From contig CBDCCX010000006.1 of assembly GCA_965215165.1 (NCBI GenBank), forward strand, positions 806,001 to 870,000: a DNA stretch of 64,000 nt, given 5' to 3'. Made by a program: the position numbers and the translations under genes. Positions 54,260 to 62,554 of the stretch are shown piece by piece. Source of the DNA: JANQRZ01 sp965215165 (lineage in GTDB: Bacteria; Bacteroidota; Rhodothermia; Rhodothermales; JANQRZ01). The notes under the pieces were generated by a model. It ran no database searches. It was not told the DNA's origin and was given only the letters and a program-made list of their open reading frames with translations. Each line of letters begins with the position of its first letter. Position 1 is the first letter of the stretch.

Positions 54260-56809
54260 CTACTTCACCGCCAGGGTCTGCTCGATGACCAGGAGGACGT
54301 GGCCGGTGTGCGCCTGCGTCTCGTCGTTGCCGCCGCGCTTGGCCTCCAGCATCGACTCCACCCGGCGGAGCTGGGCGAGCGCCTGCGACTGGCTGAGGTA
54401 GTCGTAGCGGTCCTTCTCGTCCTCGACGATCTCGGCGAGGCGCGAGATGTACTCGATCTGGGCGTTCTGGCGGAACGTGTTCACGTCGGCGTCGGCGTCG
54501 GCGTCGAAGACGGCCGTCGTGAGGTCGGCCATCATCTCGGAGAGCGGGTACTCGCTGCCGTAGAGCGTCGCGTCCGAGATGCGCTGCATCGTGACCGGGT
54601 GGAGCAGGTGGGCCAGGATGCTCCGCTGCGCGTTGAGGTAGCGCTCGTGGATCTTGGGGTCCTCGGACTGCGAGAAGAAGCCGAACCCGCGCCGCTGCAT
54701 AGCGAGGCGGTTGTACAGCCCGTCGGGCATCGCGAAGGCGTCGGGCGCGAAGAGGCGGCGCGTCAGGAGGTCCATCGCGCGCTTCTGCTCGGCGCGGGGG
54801 ACGGGCGTGAACGGCTGCGTCGCGCCGGGCTGGCCGACGACCGCGCGGTCGACGTAGATGCCGCCGATGTAGCGGCTCGCCACGGAGGCGGCCCCGGCGG
54901 CCTGGCCGGTCAGGATCATGTACGCGTTGCGCAGCTCCTGGTAGCTCTCGCCCGGCTCGTCGTAGCGCTCGACGAGGTCGTCCATCACCGCGTCCACCAA
55001 GTCGAGGCGGCCTTCGGAGTAGGTCAGCGCGTCGCTCGACAGGTCGCCGATCATCACGCGTGGGTCGATGGCCTTGCCCGGCGCGCGCATGTCGTCGGCG
55101 TCGTTGCCGAAGGCGAGGGCGGGCTCGGTGGAGCGGGCGAGGAGGGCTTCGCGGCCGGCCTCGTCGAAATCGCCGTAGCCGAACTGGATGGCCCACACGT
55201 CGTAGGGGCCGGGCCGGACGGCGGCGTACGCGCCTTGGCTCTCGCCGGGCGGGGCGAGGTTGAGCGCCGGGTAGTCCATCACCGAGCCGAGCAGGCCGCG
55301 CTCCATCGTCAGGTTCCAGTCGGTGGTCTGCTCGGGCGTGAGCATCTGGCTGGCCTTCATGTTGTGGTTGAGCCCGAGCGTGTGGCCGACCTCGTGGAGC
55401 ACGAGGTAGTAAAGCGACTGCTCGACGAGCGTCGCCATCTCGCCTTCGGACGCGCCCTGGGCCTGGAGCGTCTGCATCCCGAAGAGGGTCTCGGCCTGGA
55501 GCCTCAGCCCGAGCGAGCACACGTGCGGGTCGGCGTGGCCGGCGGCCTCGAGCTCGCTCGCCGCGTCCAGGAAGAGGGCAGCGGTCTCGAAGAGGCGGTC
55601 CTGGGCGATGCGGTTCTTGAGGAAGACGTACTCCAGCATGATGTCCGAGCCGATCATCTGCCCGGTGCGCGGGTTCGAGAACGACGGCCCGTAGCCGCCG
55701 AACGGCGGGGTCGGCGAGGACGTCCAGCGGAGGACGTTGTAGCGGAGGTCGCCCGCGCTCCAGTCGGCGTCGTCGGGCTGGATGTTGACCTGGAGCGCGT
55801 TCGAGATGCCGGCGGCCTCGAAGGCTTCGTTCCAGCGGAGCGTCGCGTCGCGGATCACCGCGCGGTACTCGACCGGCGTGGTGTTCTCGATCCACCACAC
55901 GAGCGGCTCGGCCGGGTCGGACACCGCCGCCTCAGGGTCCTGCTTCTCGAAGTGCCAGCGGCGGACGAGGTCGCGGTAGGGCGTCGCGCTCGTCGAGGTG
56001 AGGTCGGTGACCTGGTGGGTGAAGTAGCCCACGCGCGGGTCGTCGAGGCGCGGCTCGAAGTCGTTCTCGGGCATCGCGATCAGGCTGTGCTGGAGGGTGA
56101 CCGAGACGGCGCGGGCGTCGGTGACGGCGGCACCGCCGCCGTTGAGCGGGGCCGGGTTGTCGTAGACGTAGCGGACGAGCACGTCCGTGTTCGCGGGGTA
56201 GTTGTTGACCGCGATGATGGCCGTCTTGTCCTTCGAGAGGTTGCCGAGCTTGAAGGCCGTCGGCGGCTGGCCGGGGAACGACGGCGGCTTGACGAGGGCG
56301 AAGGCCTCGGAGAGGAACAGGTCGTCGGCCTCGATGAGCACGCGGCCGGTCGAGTCGTCCTCGGCGACGATCTCCTCGACGGCGAGGACGGCCGGGCTGA
56401 TGTTGGCGTCGGCCGCGCGGGCGAGGGCGCTGGCCTCGTCGAAGTAGAACGCGGTGTTCTCCTCGACGAACTCGACCTTGTTGAAGCGGCGGCGGACCGA
56501 GAAGACGCTGTTGTCGCGGAACTGCCCGCGGAAGTGCCCGCCCACCGGCACCCCGTCGGCGACGTGGGTGAAGTAGATGAACTCCTGGTCGAACTGCCCA
56601 GCCTCGATCACCATCTGGAGGGCCCCGCTCGTGGTGTCGCGGTAGACCGTGAACAGGCCCTCGATGGCTTCGGCTGACTTGATGGCCTCGGCGTACTTCT
56701 TGTCGTCCTCTTTCTTCTCGGACGAGTCGGTCGGTGCCATCGCCGAGCGCGAGCCGGTGCAGCCGGCGAAGACCAGGAGGCAGACGAGGGGCAGCAGCAG
56801 GCGTTTCAT
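54260..56809 (-). CDS. Zinc-dependent metalloprotease lipoprotein (DUF5117-type)
   Basis: 849 aa from ATG 56809 (MKRLLLPLVCLLVFAGCTGS; lipobox FAGC). The first ~200 residues match the N-terminal DUF5117-like region of large Bacteroidota metalloproteases (VADGVPVGGHFRGQFRDNSV, VFSVRRRFNKVEFVEENTAF). A gluzincin/metzincin-type zinc site HEVGHTLGLNH lies near residue 470, followed by SVMDYPALNLAPPG (a Met-turn-like segment). These proteins are secreted or outer-membrane-attached; their substrates are unknown. The rest is a helical C-terminal DUF4953-like region. Confidence 0.9.
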   Translation of the reverse strand: MKRLLLPLVCLLVFAGCTGSRSAMAPTDSSEKKEDDKKYAEAIKSAEAIEGLFTVYRDTTSGALQMVIEAGQFDQEFIYFTHVADGVPVGGHFRGQFRDNSVFSVRRRFNKVEFVEENTAFYFDEASALARAADANISPAVLAVEEIVAEDDSTGRVLIEADDLFLSEAFALVKPPSFPGQPPTAFKLGNLSKDKTAIIAVNNYPANTDVLVRYVYDNPAPLNGGGAAVTDARAVSVTLQHSLIAMPENDFEPRLDDPRVGYFTHQVTDLTSTSATPYRDLVRRWHFEKQDPEAAVSDPAEPLVWWIENTTPVEYRAVIRDATLRWNEAFEAAGISNALQVNIQPDDADWSAGDLRYNVLRWTSSPTPPFGGYGPSFSNPRTGQMIGSDIMLEYVFLKNRIAQDRLFETAALFLDAASELEAAGHADPHVCSLGLRLQAETLFGMQTLQAQGASEGEMATLVEQSLYYLVLHEVGHTLGLNHNMKASQMLTPEQTTDWNLTMERGLLGSVMDYPALNLAPPGESQGAYAAVRPGPYDVWAIQFGYGDFDEAGREALLARSTEPALAFGNDADDMRAPGKAIDPRVMIGDLSSDALTYSEGRLDLVDAVMDDLVERYDEPGESYQELRNAYMILTGQAAGAASVASRYIGGIYVDRAVVGQPGATQPFTPVPRAEQKRAMDLLTRRLFAPDAFAMPDGLYNRLAMQRRGFGFFSQSEDPKIHERYLNAQRSILAHLLHPVTMQRISDATLYGSEYPLSEMMADLTTAVFDADADADVNTFRQNAQIEYISRLAEIVEDEKDRYDYLSQSQALAQLRRVESMLEAKRGGNDETQAHTGHVLLVIEQTLAVK

Positions 56810-56861
56810 GAGGCGGGAGGTGGAGGAGCGAGAAGGAGACGCGGAGCCGGAGGCGACCAGG

Positions 56862-56869
56862 CCAAGATA
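56862..56869 (-). promoter_or_regulatory. Candidate -7 element for the metalloprotease gene
   Basis: Minus-strand TATCTTGG, 52 bp before the ATG at 56809. Confidence 0.35.
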
Positions 56870-56904
56870 GAGAGGAGACGGAGGCGCAGCAAGAGTGTTG
56901 CGGG

Positions 56905-57483
56905 TCACGTCCTCAGCGCGCGCCGCCGGTAGTGCTCGTAGCGCCTCTGCACGCCGGCGTGGTAGGCGACGGCGGCGGGGAGATAGTGCCACCGGAGGAA
57001 CCCCGCCAGGAGCAGCGCCGGTCCGATCAGAAAGACGATGTGCAGCGGCCAGTGCTGGGCGAGCGCGTCCTGCGGAGTGTGTCGCCGCCGGGGCGCACGC
57101 CCCTCCGCCTCGCGCCGAGCCTCATCTGCCGCTTGGTGCTCGGCGTCGGCTACGGCGTCGCGCCACGCCTCCAGGTCCGGCGCGTGGAGCGAGGTCTCGG
57201 GGAAGTACTCGCCGAACAGCTCGTGCAGCCGCGTGTTGGGGACGACGTGGCGGTGGAACAGGAAGAGGCCGGACTCGAGCAGCACGAAGCCGGCGAGCGG
57301 CAGCAGCAGGGTGAGCGTCAGGAAGCGGGCGGCGTGCCGGGCCTCGCGCCGCGCCCGCGACCGGCTGCGGGATCCGTCGGCGCGGCGGGCGTTGCCGCGC
57401 GCGAGCCGGAACGAGCGGTAGGGGAGCAGCGCCGGCACCGCGATGAGCAGCAGCAGGACCGGGCCGAGGAAGATCCAGAACAT
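56905..57483 (-). CDS. Hypothetical membrane protein
   Basis: 192 aa with three hydrophobic segments: MFWIFLGPVLLLLIAVPALL (N-terminal), FLTLTLLLPLAGFVLLESGL (middle) and HIVFLIGPALLLAGFLRWHY (near the C-terminus). Between the second and third lies a soluble Ala/Arg/Glu-rich stretch (RDAVADAEHQAADEARREAE) that may form a coiled coil. No family recognised. It follows the LptF/G-type gene on the same strand by 95 bp. Confidence 0.65.
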   Translation of the reverse strand: MFWIFLGPVLLLLIAVPALLPYRSFRLARGNARRADGSRSRSRARREARHAARFLTLTLLLPLAGFVLLESGLFLFHRHVVPNTRLHELFGEYFPETSLHAPDLEAWRDAVADAEHQAADEARREAEGRAPRRRHTPQDALAQHWPLHIVFLIGPALLLAGFLRWHYLPAAVAYHAGVQRRYEHYRRRALRT

Positions 57484-57578
57484 AGAGCCTGAGCAGAGAG
57501 CTAATCTATAGAGAGCCTAGTCTATAAGGTATCGACTGACACTCCCGATTCCGTTACCGTCATAGGCCCTCTAGGCAG

Positions 57579-58676
57579 TCACCGGCGGGCGCGCCAGACG
57601 AGCGCGAGCGCGATGGCGGCGAAGAGCGCGTGCGGCAGCCACGCCACCAGCACCGGCGGCACCGCCTCGGCGTAGCCGAACGGCTCGCTCAGCTTCTGCA
57701 GCGCCAGGTACACGAACGCCACGAACAGCCCGATCCCGAACTGCACCGCCTGCCCGCCCCGCCGCCGCACCGACGCGAACGCTACGCCGATCACCACCAG
57801 GATCAGGTTCGCGATGGGGTAGGAGAACTTGCCGTAGTAGCTCACGAGCGGTCGTCCGAGCTGGTCCGCCCCGGAGCGCCGCAGCGCGTCGAGGTAGTCC
57901 CGCGCCTCGGGGATCGTCAGCCGCTCGGCGTCGCGCTCGGTGCGGGCGAGGTCGCGTGGGAGCACCTGGAGCGTGGTGTCTAGCACGGCGACCTTCGCGT
58001 AGCCGTCCGACTCGAAGTCGCGGACGGTCACGCCGCGCAGCCGCCATACCCCGAGCGAATCGACCCACTGCATCGACTCGGCGTCGAGCCGCTGCGCGAG
58101 GCGCTCCGCCCCCGGTGCCCCGTCGGCGTCCTCAAAGTCCTGGAGCGAGACCCGGTACGCCTGCTCCGTCCGCCGGTCGAAGAAGCCGACCGAGAGCACC
58201 GAGCCGGGGCTGTTCTGCCGGTGGATTTGGCTCGTCTCCGACTGCGCCGGTGCCTTCTTGTAGTACTCATTCTGAAACTCGATCACGACGCCGTTCGTGC
58301 GCGGCACCACCCAGCCGTTGAACCAGAACATGAACCCCGTCACGAGCAGCCCGACGAAGACGAACGGCACTAGGATCCGCACCAGCGATACCCCGCTCGA
58401 CAGCAGGGCCACGAGCTGCATGGACTGTGCCAGCCGCCCCGTCACGTAGATCGCCGCCAGGAAGATGGCGAGCGGACTCGTGAGCCGGACGATCTCGGGG
58501 ACGTAGTTGAGGTAGTAGGTCCCGAAGACCTCGGCCGGGGTCGCGCCTCGGTCCATGAAGTCGTCGATGTACTCGAGATAGTCGAGGACCACGAAGAACA
58601 CGATCAGCAGCCCGACGAGCAGCGCCGTCGCGGCCAGAAAGCGGGCGATGATGTGACGGTCGAAGGTGGTGATGAG
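57579..58676 (-). CDS. LptF/LptG family LPS export permease (start codon unclear)
   Basis: Inner-membrane permease of the Lpt machine that moves LPS to the outer membrane. The first standard start in frame is GTG 58601 (FFVVLDYLEYIDDFMDRG), but the frame continues upstream with the expected N-terminus LITTFDRHIIARFLAATALL, so the protein almost certainly begins near 58676. There the codon where ATG is expected is CTC (or ATC at 58673) and no ATG/GTG/TTG exists up to the in-frame stop at 58728. Six TM segments and a periplasmic jellyroll domain are visible. An lptD-type gene is at the window end. Confidence 0.85.
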   Translation of the reverse strand, partial: LITTFDRHIIARFLAATALLVGLLIVFFVVLDYLEYIDDFMDRGATPAEVFGTYYLNYVPEIVRLTSPLAIFLAAIYVTGRLAQSMQLVALLSSGVSLVRILVPFVFVGLLVTGFMFWFNGWVVPRTNGVVIEFQNEYYKKAPAQSETSQIHRQNSPGSVLSVGFFDRRTEQAYRVSLQDFEDADGAPGAERLAQRLDAESMQWVDSLGVWRLRGVTVRDFESDGYAKVAVLDTTLQVLPRDLARTERDAERLTIPEARDYLDALRRSGADQLGRPLVSYYGKFSYPIANLILVVIGVAFASVRRRGGQAVQFGIGLFVAFVYLALQKLSEPFGYAEAVPPVLVAWLPHALFAAIALALVWRARR

Positions 58677-58757
58677 GTTTGGAGCTAGGGGTTGGAGGAA
58701 AGGGCGCGGCGTCGGTCCATCGAGAACTCACAACCCCGAACCCCGAACCTGAAACCC
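58674..58757 (+). repeat. Gene-junction inverted repeat (LptF/G-type / sucC)
   Basis: GAGGTTTGGAGCTAGGGGTTGG (58674-58695) against CAACCCCGAACCCCGAACCTGAAACCC (58731-58757): GGTTT...GGGGTT pairs with AACCCC...AAACC with mismatches. The right arm repeats CCCCGAAC. It lies between divergent genes and covers the presumed start region of the permease gene. Confidence 0.5.
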
Positions 58758-58765
58758 GTTGTCCG

Positions 58766-58773
58766 TAGCTTTC
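58766..58773 (+). promoter_or_regulatory. Candidate -7 element for sucC
   Basis: TAGCTTTC, 42 bp before the sucC ATG at 58816; fits TAnnTTTG at seven of eight positions. Confidence 0.35.
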
Positions 58774-58815
58774 CTGCGCTCGCCCCGTCTCTCCCCTCCA
58801 AACGACCGATCCCCC

Positions 58816-59988
58816 ATGAAAGTCCACGAATACCAGGCGAAGGACATACTCGGAAACTACGGCGTCGCCGTCCAGCGCGGGCGCGTCGCCGACACGGTCC
58901 AGGAAGCCGTCGACGCGGCGGAAGCCATGAAGAGCGAGGGCGTCGGGATGTGGGTGGTCAAAGCCCAGATCCACGCCGGCGGGCGTGGCAAGGGCGGCGG
59001 CGTCAAGCTCGCCAAGACCATCGAGGAGGTCCGCGAGAAGGCCTCCGACATTCTCGGGATGCAGCTCAAGACGCCCCAGACCGGCCCCGAGGGGCAGGAG
59101 GTCAGGAAGATCCTCATCACCGCCGCCGAGGACATCGCCCACGAGTACTACATCGGCGTGACCCTCGACCGCGACCGCAAGATGGACGTCATCATGGCCT
59201 CGACCGAGGGCGGCGTCGAGATCGAGGAGGTCGCCGCCGAGACGCCAGAGAAGATCGTCAAGGTCTGGGTCGACCCGAGCCTCGGGCTTCAGCGCTTCCA
59301 GGCGCAGTACCTCGCCCGCAAGCTCGGCTTCGAGGGCGACCAGATGAAGGAGGCCGCCAAGTTCGTCACCCAGCTCTACACCGCCTACCAGGAGAGCGAC
59401 GCCACCATCGCCGAGATCAACCCGCTGGTCCTGACTGAGCAGGGCCAGGTGATCGCGCTCGACGCCAAGATCAACCTCGACGACAACGCGCTCTTCCGGC
59501 ACAAGGACCTGGCGGCCATGCGCGACGAGGCCGAGGAGGATCCGCTCGAGGTCGAGGCCGGCAAGCACAACCTGAACTACATCAAGCTCGACGGCAACGT
59601 CGGCTGCATGGTCAACGGCGCAGGGCTCGCGATGGGCACGATGGACCTCATCAAGCTCGCCGGCGGCGAGCCGGCCAACTTTCTCGACGTCGGCGGCACG
59701 GCGAACGCCGAGACCGTCGAGGCTGGCTTCCGCATCATCCTCTCGGACCCGAACGTCGAGGCCATCCTGGTCAACATCTTCGGCGGCATCGTCCGCTGCG
59801 ACCGCGTCGCGCGCGGGGTCGTCGAGGCCGCGAAGAACGTCGACATCCAGGTGCCGCTGATCGTCCGGCTCCAGGGGACGAACGCCGAGGAGGGCATGGA
59901 GATCATCCGGAACTCCGGCATCGAGATCGAGTCGGCGATCCAGCTCAAGGAGGCCGCCGAGAAGGTGACCGCCGCGCTCGGCAAGTAG
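58816..59988 (+). CDS. sucC: Succinyl-CoA synthetase (ADP-forming) beta subunit
   Basis: TCA cycle enzyme that makes ATP/GTP from succinyl-CoA. 390 aa from ATG 58816 (MKVHEYQAKDILGNYGVAVQ), the standard start and length. ATP-grasp domain with KAQIHAGGRGKGGGVKLAKT, the EINPLVLTEQGQVIALDAK segment and the CoA-ligase domain with GLAMGTMDLIKLAGGEPANF, LDVGGTANAETVEAGFRIIL and NIFGGIVRCDRVARGV. sucD is not adjacent (an ABC ATPase follows). Its stop is followed by a REP-like palindrome. Confidence 0.97.
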   Translation: MKVHEYQAKDILGNYGVAVQRGRVADTVQEAVDAAEAMKSEGVGMWVVKAQIHAGGRGKGGGVKLAKTIEEVREKASDILGMQLKTPQTGPEGQEVRKILITAAEDIAHEYYIGVTLDRDRKMDVIMASTEGGVEIEEVAAETPEKIVKVWVDPSLGLQRFQAQYLARKLGFEGDQMKEAAKFVTQLYTAYQESDATIAEINPLVLTEQGQVIALDAKINLDDNALFRHKDLAAMRDEAEEDPLEVEAGKHNLNYIKLDGNVGCMVNGAGLAMGTMDLIKLAGGEPANFLDVGGTANAETVEAGFRIILSDPNVEAILVNIFGGIVRCDRVARGVVEAAKNVDIQVPLIVRLQGTNAEEGMEIIRNSGIEIESAIQLKEAAEKVTAALGK

Positions 59989-59994
59989 GGGTTC

Positions 59995-60041
59995 CATGTT
60001 GGCATCGTCACCGTAGGGGCGACCGGTCGGTCGCCCCTACC
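59995..60041 (+). repeat. REP-like repeat, copy 3 (best palindrome)
   Basis: TTGGCATCGTCACC followed by GTAGGGGCGACC-GGTC-GGTCGCCCCTAC (60013-60040), a perfect 12-bp stem with a 4-nt loop. It starts about 10 bp after the sucC stop, itself in the word GTAGGGG. It may terminate or protect the sucC transcript. Confidence 0.75.
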
Positions 60042-60058
60042 TCGTTTCCACCCAGTCC

Positions 60059-61060
60059 ATGAACCCCGACGACGGCATCCGGCTCGACGGCGTCACCAAG
60101 CGCTACGGCGACCTCGTGGCGGTCGACGACGTGACGCTGACCGTACCGCGCGGCAGCTTCTTCTCGCTCCTCGGCCCGAGCGGCTGCGGCAAGACGACGC
60201 TGCTCCGCTTGGTGGCCGGCTTCGAGCAGCCCGACGCCGGCCGCGTCGCCATCGCCGGGGTGGACGTGACGGGCGTGCCGCCGCAGCACCGCCCGACGGC
60301 CCTCGTCTTCCAGAACTACGCCCTCTTCCCGACGATGACGGTGGGGGAGAACGTGGCCTACGGGCTGGAGGTCAAGAAGTGGAAGCGAGACCGCGTGCGC
60401 GCGCGCGTCGCCGAGGCGCTCGGCCGCGTGGACCTCGGCGGCCTGGAGGCGAAGCCGGTCACGCAGCTCTCGGGCGGGCAGCAGCAGCGCGTCGCCCTCG
60501 CCCGCGCCCTCGCGGTCGAGCCCGACGTGCTGCTCTTCGACGAGCCGCTCTCGAACCTCGACCTCGCGCTCCGCGAGGAGACGCGCCGCGAGTTGAAGGC
60601 ACTGCAACAGGAGCTGGGCACGACGAGCCTCTACGTCACCCACGACCAACAGGAGGCCCTCGCGCTCTCGGACCTGATCGCGGTGATGGACGCCGGGCGC
60701 GTGGTCGAGGTCGGGCCGCCGGAGACGCTCTACATCACGCCGGAGACGGCCTACGTCGCCCGCTTCCTCGGCGGCAGCAACGTCGTCGAGGCCCCGGCGC
60801 TCATCGCAGCGCTCGCGCCGGGCGAGGCGCGGCCGGACGGCTACGTGCTCTCCGTCCGGCCGGGCGAGCTCTGGGCCGCCGCCGAGGCCGAGGCGGACTC
60901 GGTCGCGGCGCGGCTGCTGAGCCGGCTCTACCTCGGGGCGCACGCCGAGTGGACCGTCGAGGCGCTTGGCAGCCGGCTGCGCGTGTGGATGCCGCCCGGC
61001 GCGCCGGTCCCCGACCCGCTCTTCGTCCGCGCCTCGACGCATCACTGGGTCCGGGCGTAG
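60059..61060 (+). CDS. ABC transporter ATP-binding protein (PotA/FbpC-like)
   Basis: 333 aa. Nucleotide-binding domain with Walker A LGPSGCGKTTLLRL (about 40-53), Q-loop region VFQNYALFPTMTVGENVAYG, signature LSGGQQQRVALARALAVEPD, Walker B LLFDEPLSNLDLALREE and the switch His in YVTHDQQEA. The C-terminal ~100 residues form a TOBE-type regulatory domain (LSVRPGELWAAAEAEADSVA). This group energises uptake of iron(III), spermidine/putrescine, sulfate or sugars; permease and binding-protein genes are not adjacent, so the substrate is unknown. Confidence 0.93.
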   Translation: MNPDDGIRLDGVTKRYGDLVAVDDVTLTVPRGSFFSLLGPSGCGKTTLLRLVAGFEQPDAGRVAIAGVDVTGVPPQHRPTALVFQNYALFPTMTVGENVAYGLEVKKWKRDRVRARVAEALGRVDLGGLEAKPVTQLSGGQQQRVALARALAVEPDVLLFDEPLSNLDLALREETRRELKALQQELGTTSLYVTHDQQEALALSDLIAVMDAGRVVEVGPPETLYITPETAYVARFLGGSNVVEAPALIAALAPGEARPDGYVLSVRPGELWAAAEAEADSVAARLLSRLYLGAHAEWTVEALGSRLRVWMPPGAPVPDPLFVRASTHHWVRA

Positions 61061-61129
61061 CCGTATTCTGTCGCACCTCTCGCTTCCCTCGTACGGGCAC
61101 GTCGCGCCGTGCCCCTGACCCTCGACCAG

Positions 61130-61534
61130 ATGAGCACCGACCGAGACATCATCCTCCGCGACGACCTCGACGGGCTGACGCCCGCCCGCATCGCGACGCT
61201 CTACCGCCGCGCCCCGCTGCTGCGGCCCACCGGCGACCGCGCGGCGGTCGAGCGGATGTTTGCCAACTCGTCGCTCGTGCTCTCGGCGTGGCTCGGCGAC
61301 CGGCTCGTCGGCCTGGCCCGCGTGCTGACCGACGGCGAGCAGTTCTCGTTCCTCTGCGACCTGGCCGTCGAGCCGGACGTGCAGGGCGGCGGCATCGGGA
61401 AGCAGCTCATCGCCGAGGTGCTGGCCCGCTGCGCCGGGACCGAGCTGATGCTGCGCGACTCGGACTTCTCGGCCGGCTTCTACGAGCGGCTCGGCTTCGC
61501 CCGCGTCGAGAACGGCTGGATGAAGCAGCTCTGA
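61130..61534 (+). CDS. GNAT family N-acetyltransferase
   Basis: 134 aa from ATG 61130 (MSTDRDIILRDDLDGLTPAR); GTG 61109 is an alternative that adds seven residues. The acetyl-CoA site is visible in DLAVEPDVQGGGIGKQLIAE (Q/RxxGxG/A) with FYERLGFARVENGWMKQL at the C-terminus. The acceptor is not identifiable. It follows the ABC ATPase by 69 bp on the same strand and is followed, convergently, by the duplicated BON-gene end and the toxin-antitoxin pair. Confidence 0.9.
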   Translation: MSTDRDIILRDDLDGLTPARIATLYRRAPLLRPTGDRAAVERMFANSSLVLSAWLGDRLVGLARVLTDGEQFSFLCDLAVEPDVQGGGIGKQLIAEVLARCAGTELMLRDSDFSAGFYERLGFARVENGWMKQL

Positions 61535-61555
61535 GTGAAGCAGCCTCGACCGCGC

Positions 61556-61606
61556 TCAGGCCGCTTCGAAGGCGACGGGGTAGGCGGTGAAGGGGCGCTC
61601 TGGGCG
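61556..61606 (-). pseudogene. 3' remnant of a BON-domain gene
   Basis: On the minus strand this encodes RPERPFTAYPVAFEAA and a TGA stop, closely matching the intact BON protein end RPKQPFTIRPVAFEAA at 62147-62195. The last 29 bp (61552-61580 versus 62143-62171) are identical; further upstream the two diverge with mainly coding-compatible changes. The remnant stops where the antitoxin gene begins to end, so the toxin-antitoxin pair sits between two copies of the same gene end. Confidence 0.8.
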
Positions 61607-61609
61607 ACA

Positions 61610-61816
61610 CTACGCGGCCCGAGTCGGCAGCTCTGCGTCCATCGTGTGGAGCACCCTCTGGACCTTGTCTGCTTCCTCTTTCTCGAAGTAGGCCTCGCCA
61701 CACTGACTGCATACCCAAGCCGGGAGTGCCGACCAATAGATATGGTACCCGTTCCGGTCAATGGAGAATGGGGCCGTGCCTCGCCTCATCGCTCCCTTGC
61801 AGTGCATGCATTCCAT
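61610..61816 (-). CDS. YgiT-type zinc finger protein (antitoxin)
   Basis: 68 aa from ATG 61816 (MECMHCKGAMRRGTAPFSID). It has the two-CxxC zinc ribbon (CMHC at 3-6, CSQC at about 37-40: PAWVCSQCGEAYFEKEEADK) of the MqsA/YgiT N-terminal domain but lacks the helix-turn-helix half. Start and DUF4258 stop overlap by one base (TGATG). This zinc-finger type is the usual partner of DUF4258 proteins and is taken as the antitoxin. Confidence 0.87.
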   Translation of the reverse strand: MECMHCKGAMRRGTAPFSIDRNGYHIYWSALPAWVCSQCGEAYFEKEEADKVQRVLHTMDAELPTRAA

Positions 61817-62136
61817 CAGACTATCCTCCGCTTGAAGTTGGCAGACCAGAGCACTGGGTTTGGAACGTAGGCCGTGATGATGGCGAGATAGTCGGCTTTC
61901 GGGGCACAGACAACGTGAATCGCTCTTTCTCCAGCGCCATGGCCGAGTAGCAGACAACTGGGACCTCTTGGGTCCTCTGGGTAGTCTTCAATGATTTCTC
62001 CGTTCCAGATTACCGCTTCGACCTCGTTAGAGGAGATCATCCGGTCCGGTCGCACCATCTGCTGGAGGGCATGAGGCAGAAACAGAATCCTTTTGGAGGC
62101 AGATTCTCGTACCCTGTGCTCGGTCGTGTGCTCCAC
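61816..62136 (-). CDS. DUF4258 protein (putative toxin)
   Basis: 106 aa from ATG 62136. Core: LFLPHALQQMVRPDRMISSN (equivalent to the family's sxHaxxrMxxRxIs motif), EVEAVIWNGEIIEDYPEDPR, CLLLGHGAGERAIHVVCAPK and AIITAYVPNPVLWSANFKRR. DUF4258 proteins resemble RelE-like toxins and are coupled with YgiT zinc fingers. Start could also be an internal codon, since the first ~18 residues are not conserved in the family. GC content is lower than in neighbouring genes, consistent with acquisition. Confidence 0.85.
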   Translation of the reverse strand: MEHTTEHRVRESASKRILFLPHALQQMVRPDRMISSNEVEAVIWNGEIIEDYPEDPRGPSCLLLGHGAGERAIHVVCAPKADYLAIITAYVPNPVLWSANFKRRIV

Positions 62137-62146
62137 GTCGGCGCGC

Positions 62147-62506
62147 TCAGGCCGCTTCGAAGGCGACGGGGCGGATCGTAAAGGGCTGCTTCGGGCGGCG
62201 GTCCTGGACCCGGAGGTGGTCGGCGACGCGGCGGACGCCGGGCAGCGCGCTCAGGTCGGCGAGGACGGCCGCGTGGTGCTCGTGGGTGAGCACCGTGCCG
62301 TAGACCGAGACGGCCCCCTCGAAGACGTAGAAGTGGAGGTCCGAGACGTCGCTGCGCCGCAGCCGCTCGAAGGCGACGAGCACGCGGTCTGCGATCCGGC
62401 TGTCCCGCTCGGTCTGCCGCCGCCGCGCCTTCAGGCCGACGAGGACGGCTCGCACGTCGGCGAGGCGCGGTGAAAGAGGACGGCGGGCGAGGGCGGGCAG
62501 GGGCAT
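62147..62506 (-). CDS. BON domain protein
   Basis: 119 aa from ATG 62506 (MPLPALARRPLSPRLADVRA). A BON-like alpha/beta domain: DSRIADRVLVAFERLRRSDV, SDLHFYVFEGAVSVYGTVLT, then HEHHAAVLADLSALPGVRRV and ADHLRVQDRR. BON domains usually bind membranes or mediate envelope association; no signal peptide is evident here. A 3' fragment of a second copy lies on the far side of the toxin-antitoxin pair. A TATCTTCC box lies 49 bp upstream. Confidence 0.82.
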   Translation of the reverse strand: MPLPALARRPLSPRLADVRAVLVGLKARRRQTERDSRIADRVLVAFERLRRSDVSDLHFYVFEGAVSVYGTVLTHEHHAAVLADLSALPGVRRVADHLRVQDRRPKQPFTIRPVAFEAA

Positions 62507-62554
62507 GGGCGGGACGTTGGCAAAGCGTATGCCGGAGGCCGGACGGTGCGGCGC

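Noticed and set aside
54239..56677. 812-codon open frame opposite the metalloprotease gene
   Set aside because: Composition is Val/Ala/Arg/Leu/Asp-repetitive with no recognisable domain, while the opposite strand has a signal peptide and zinc motif.
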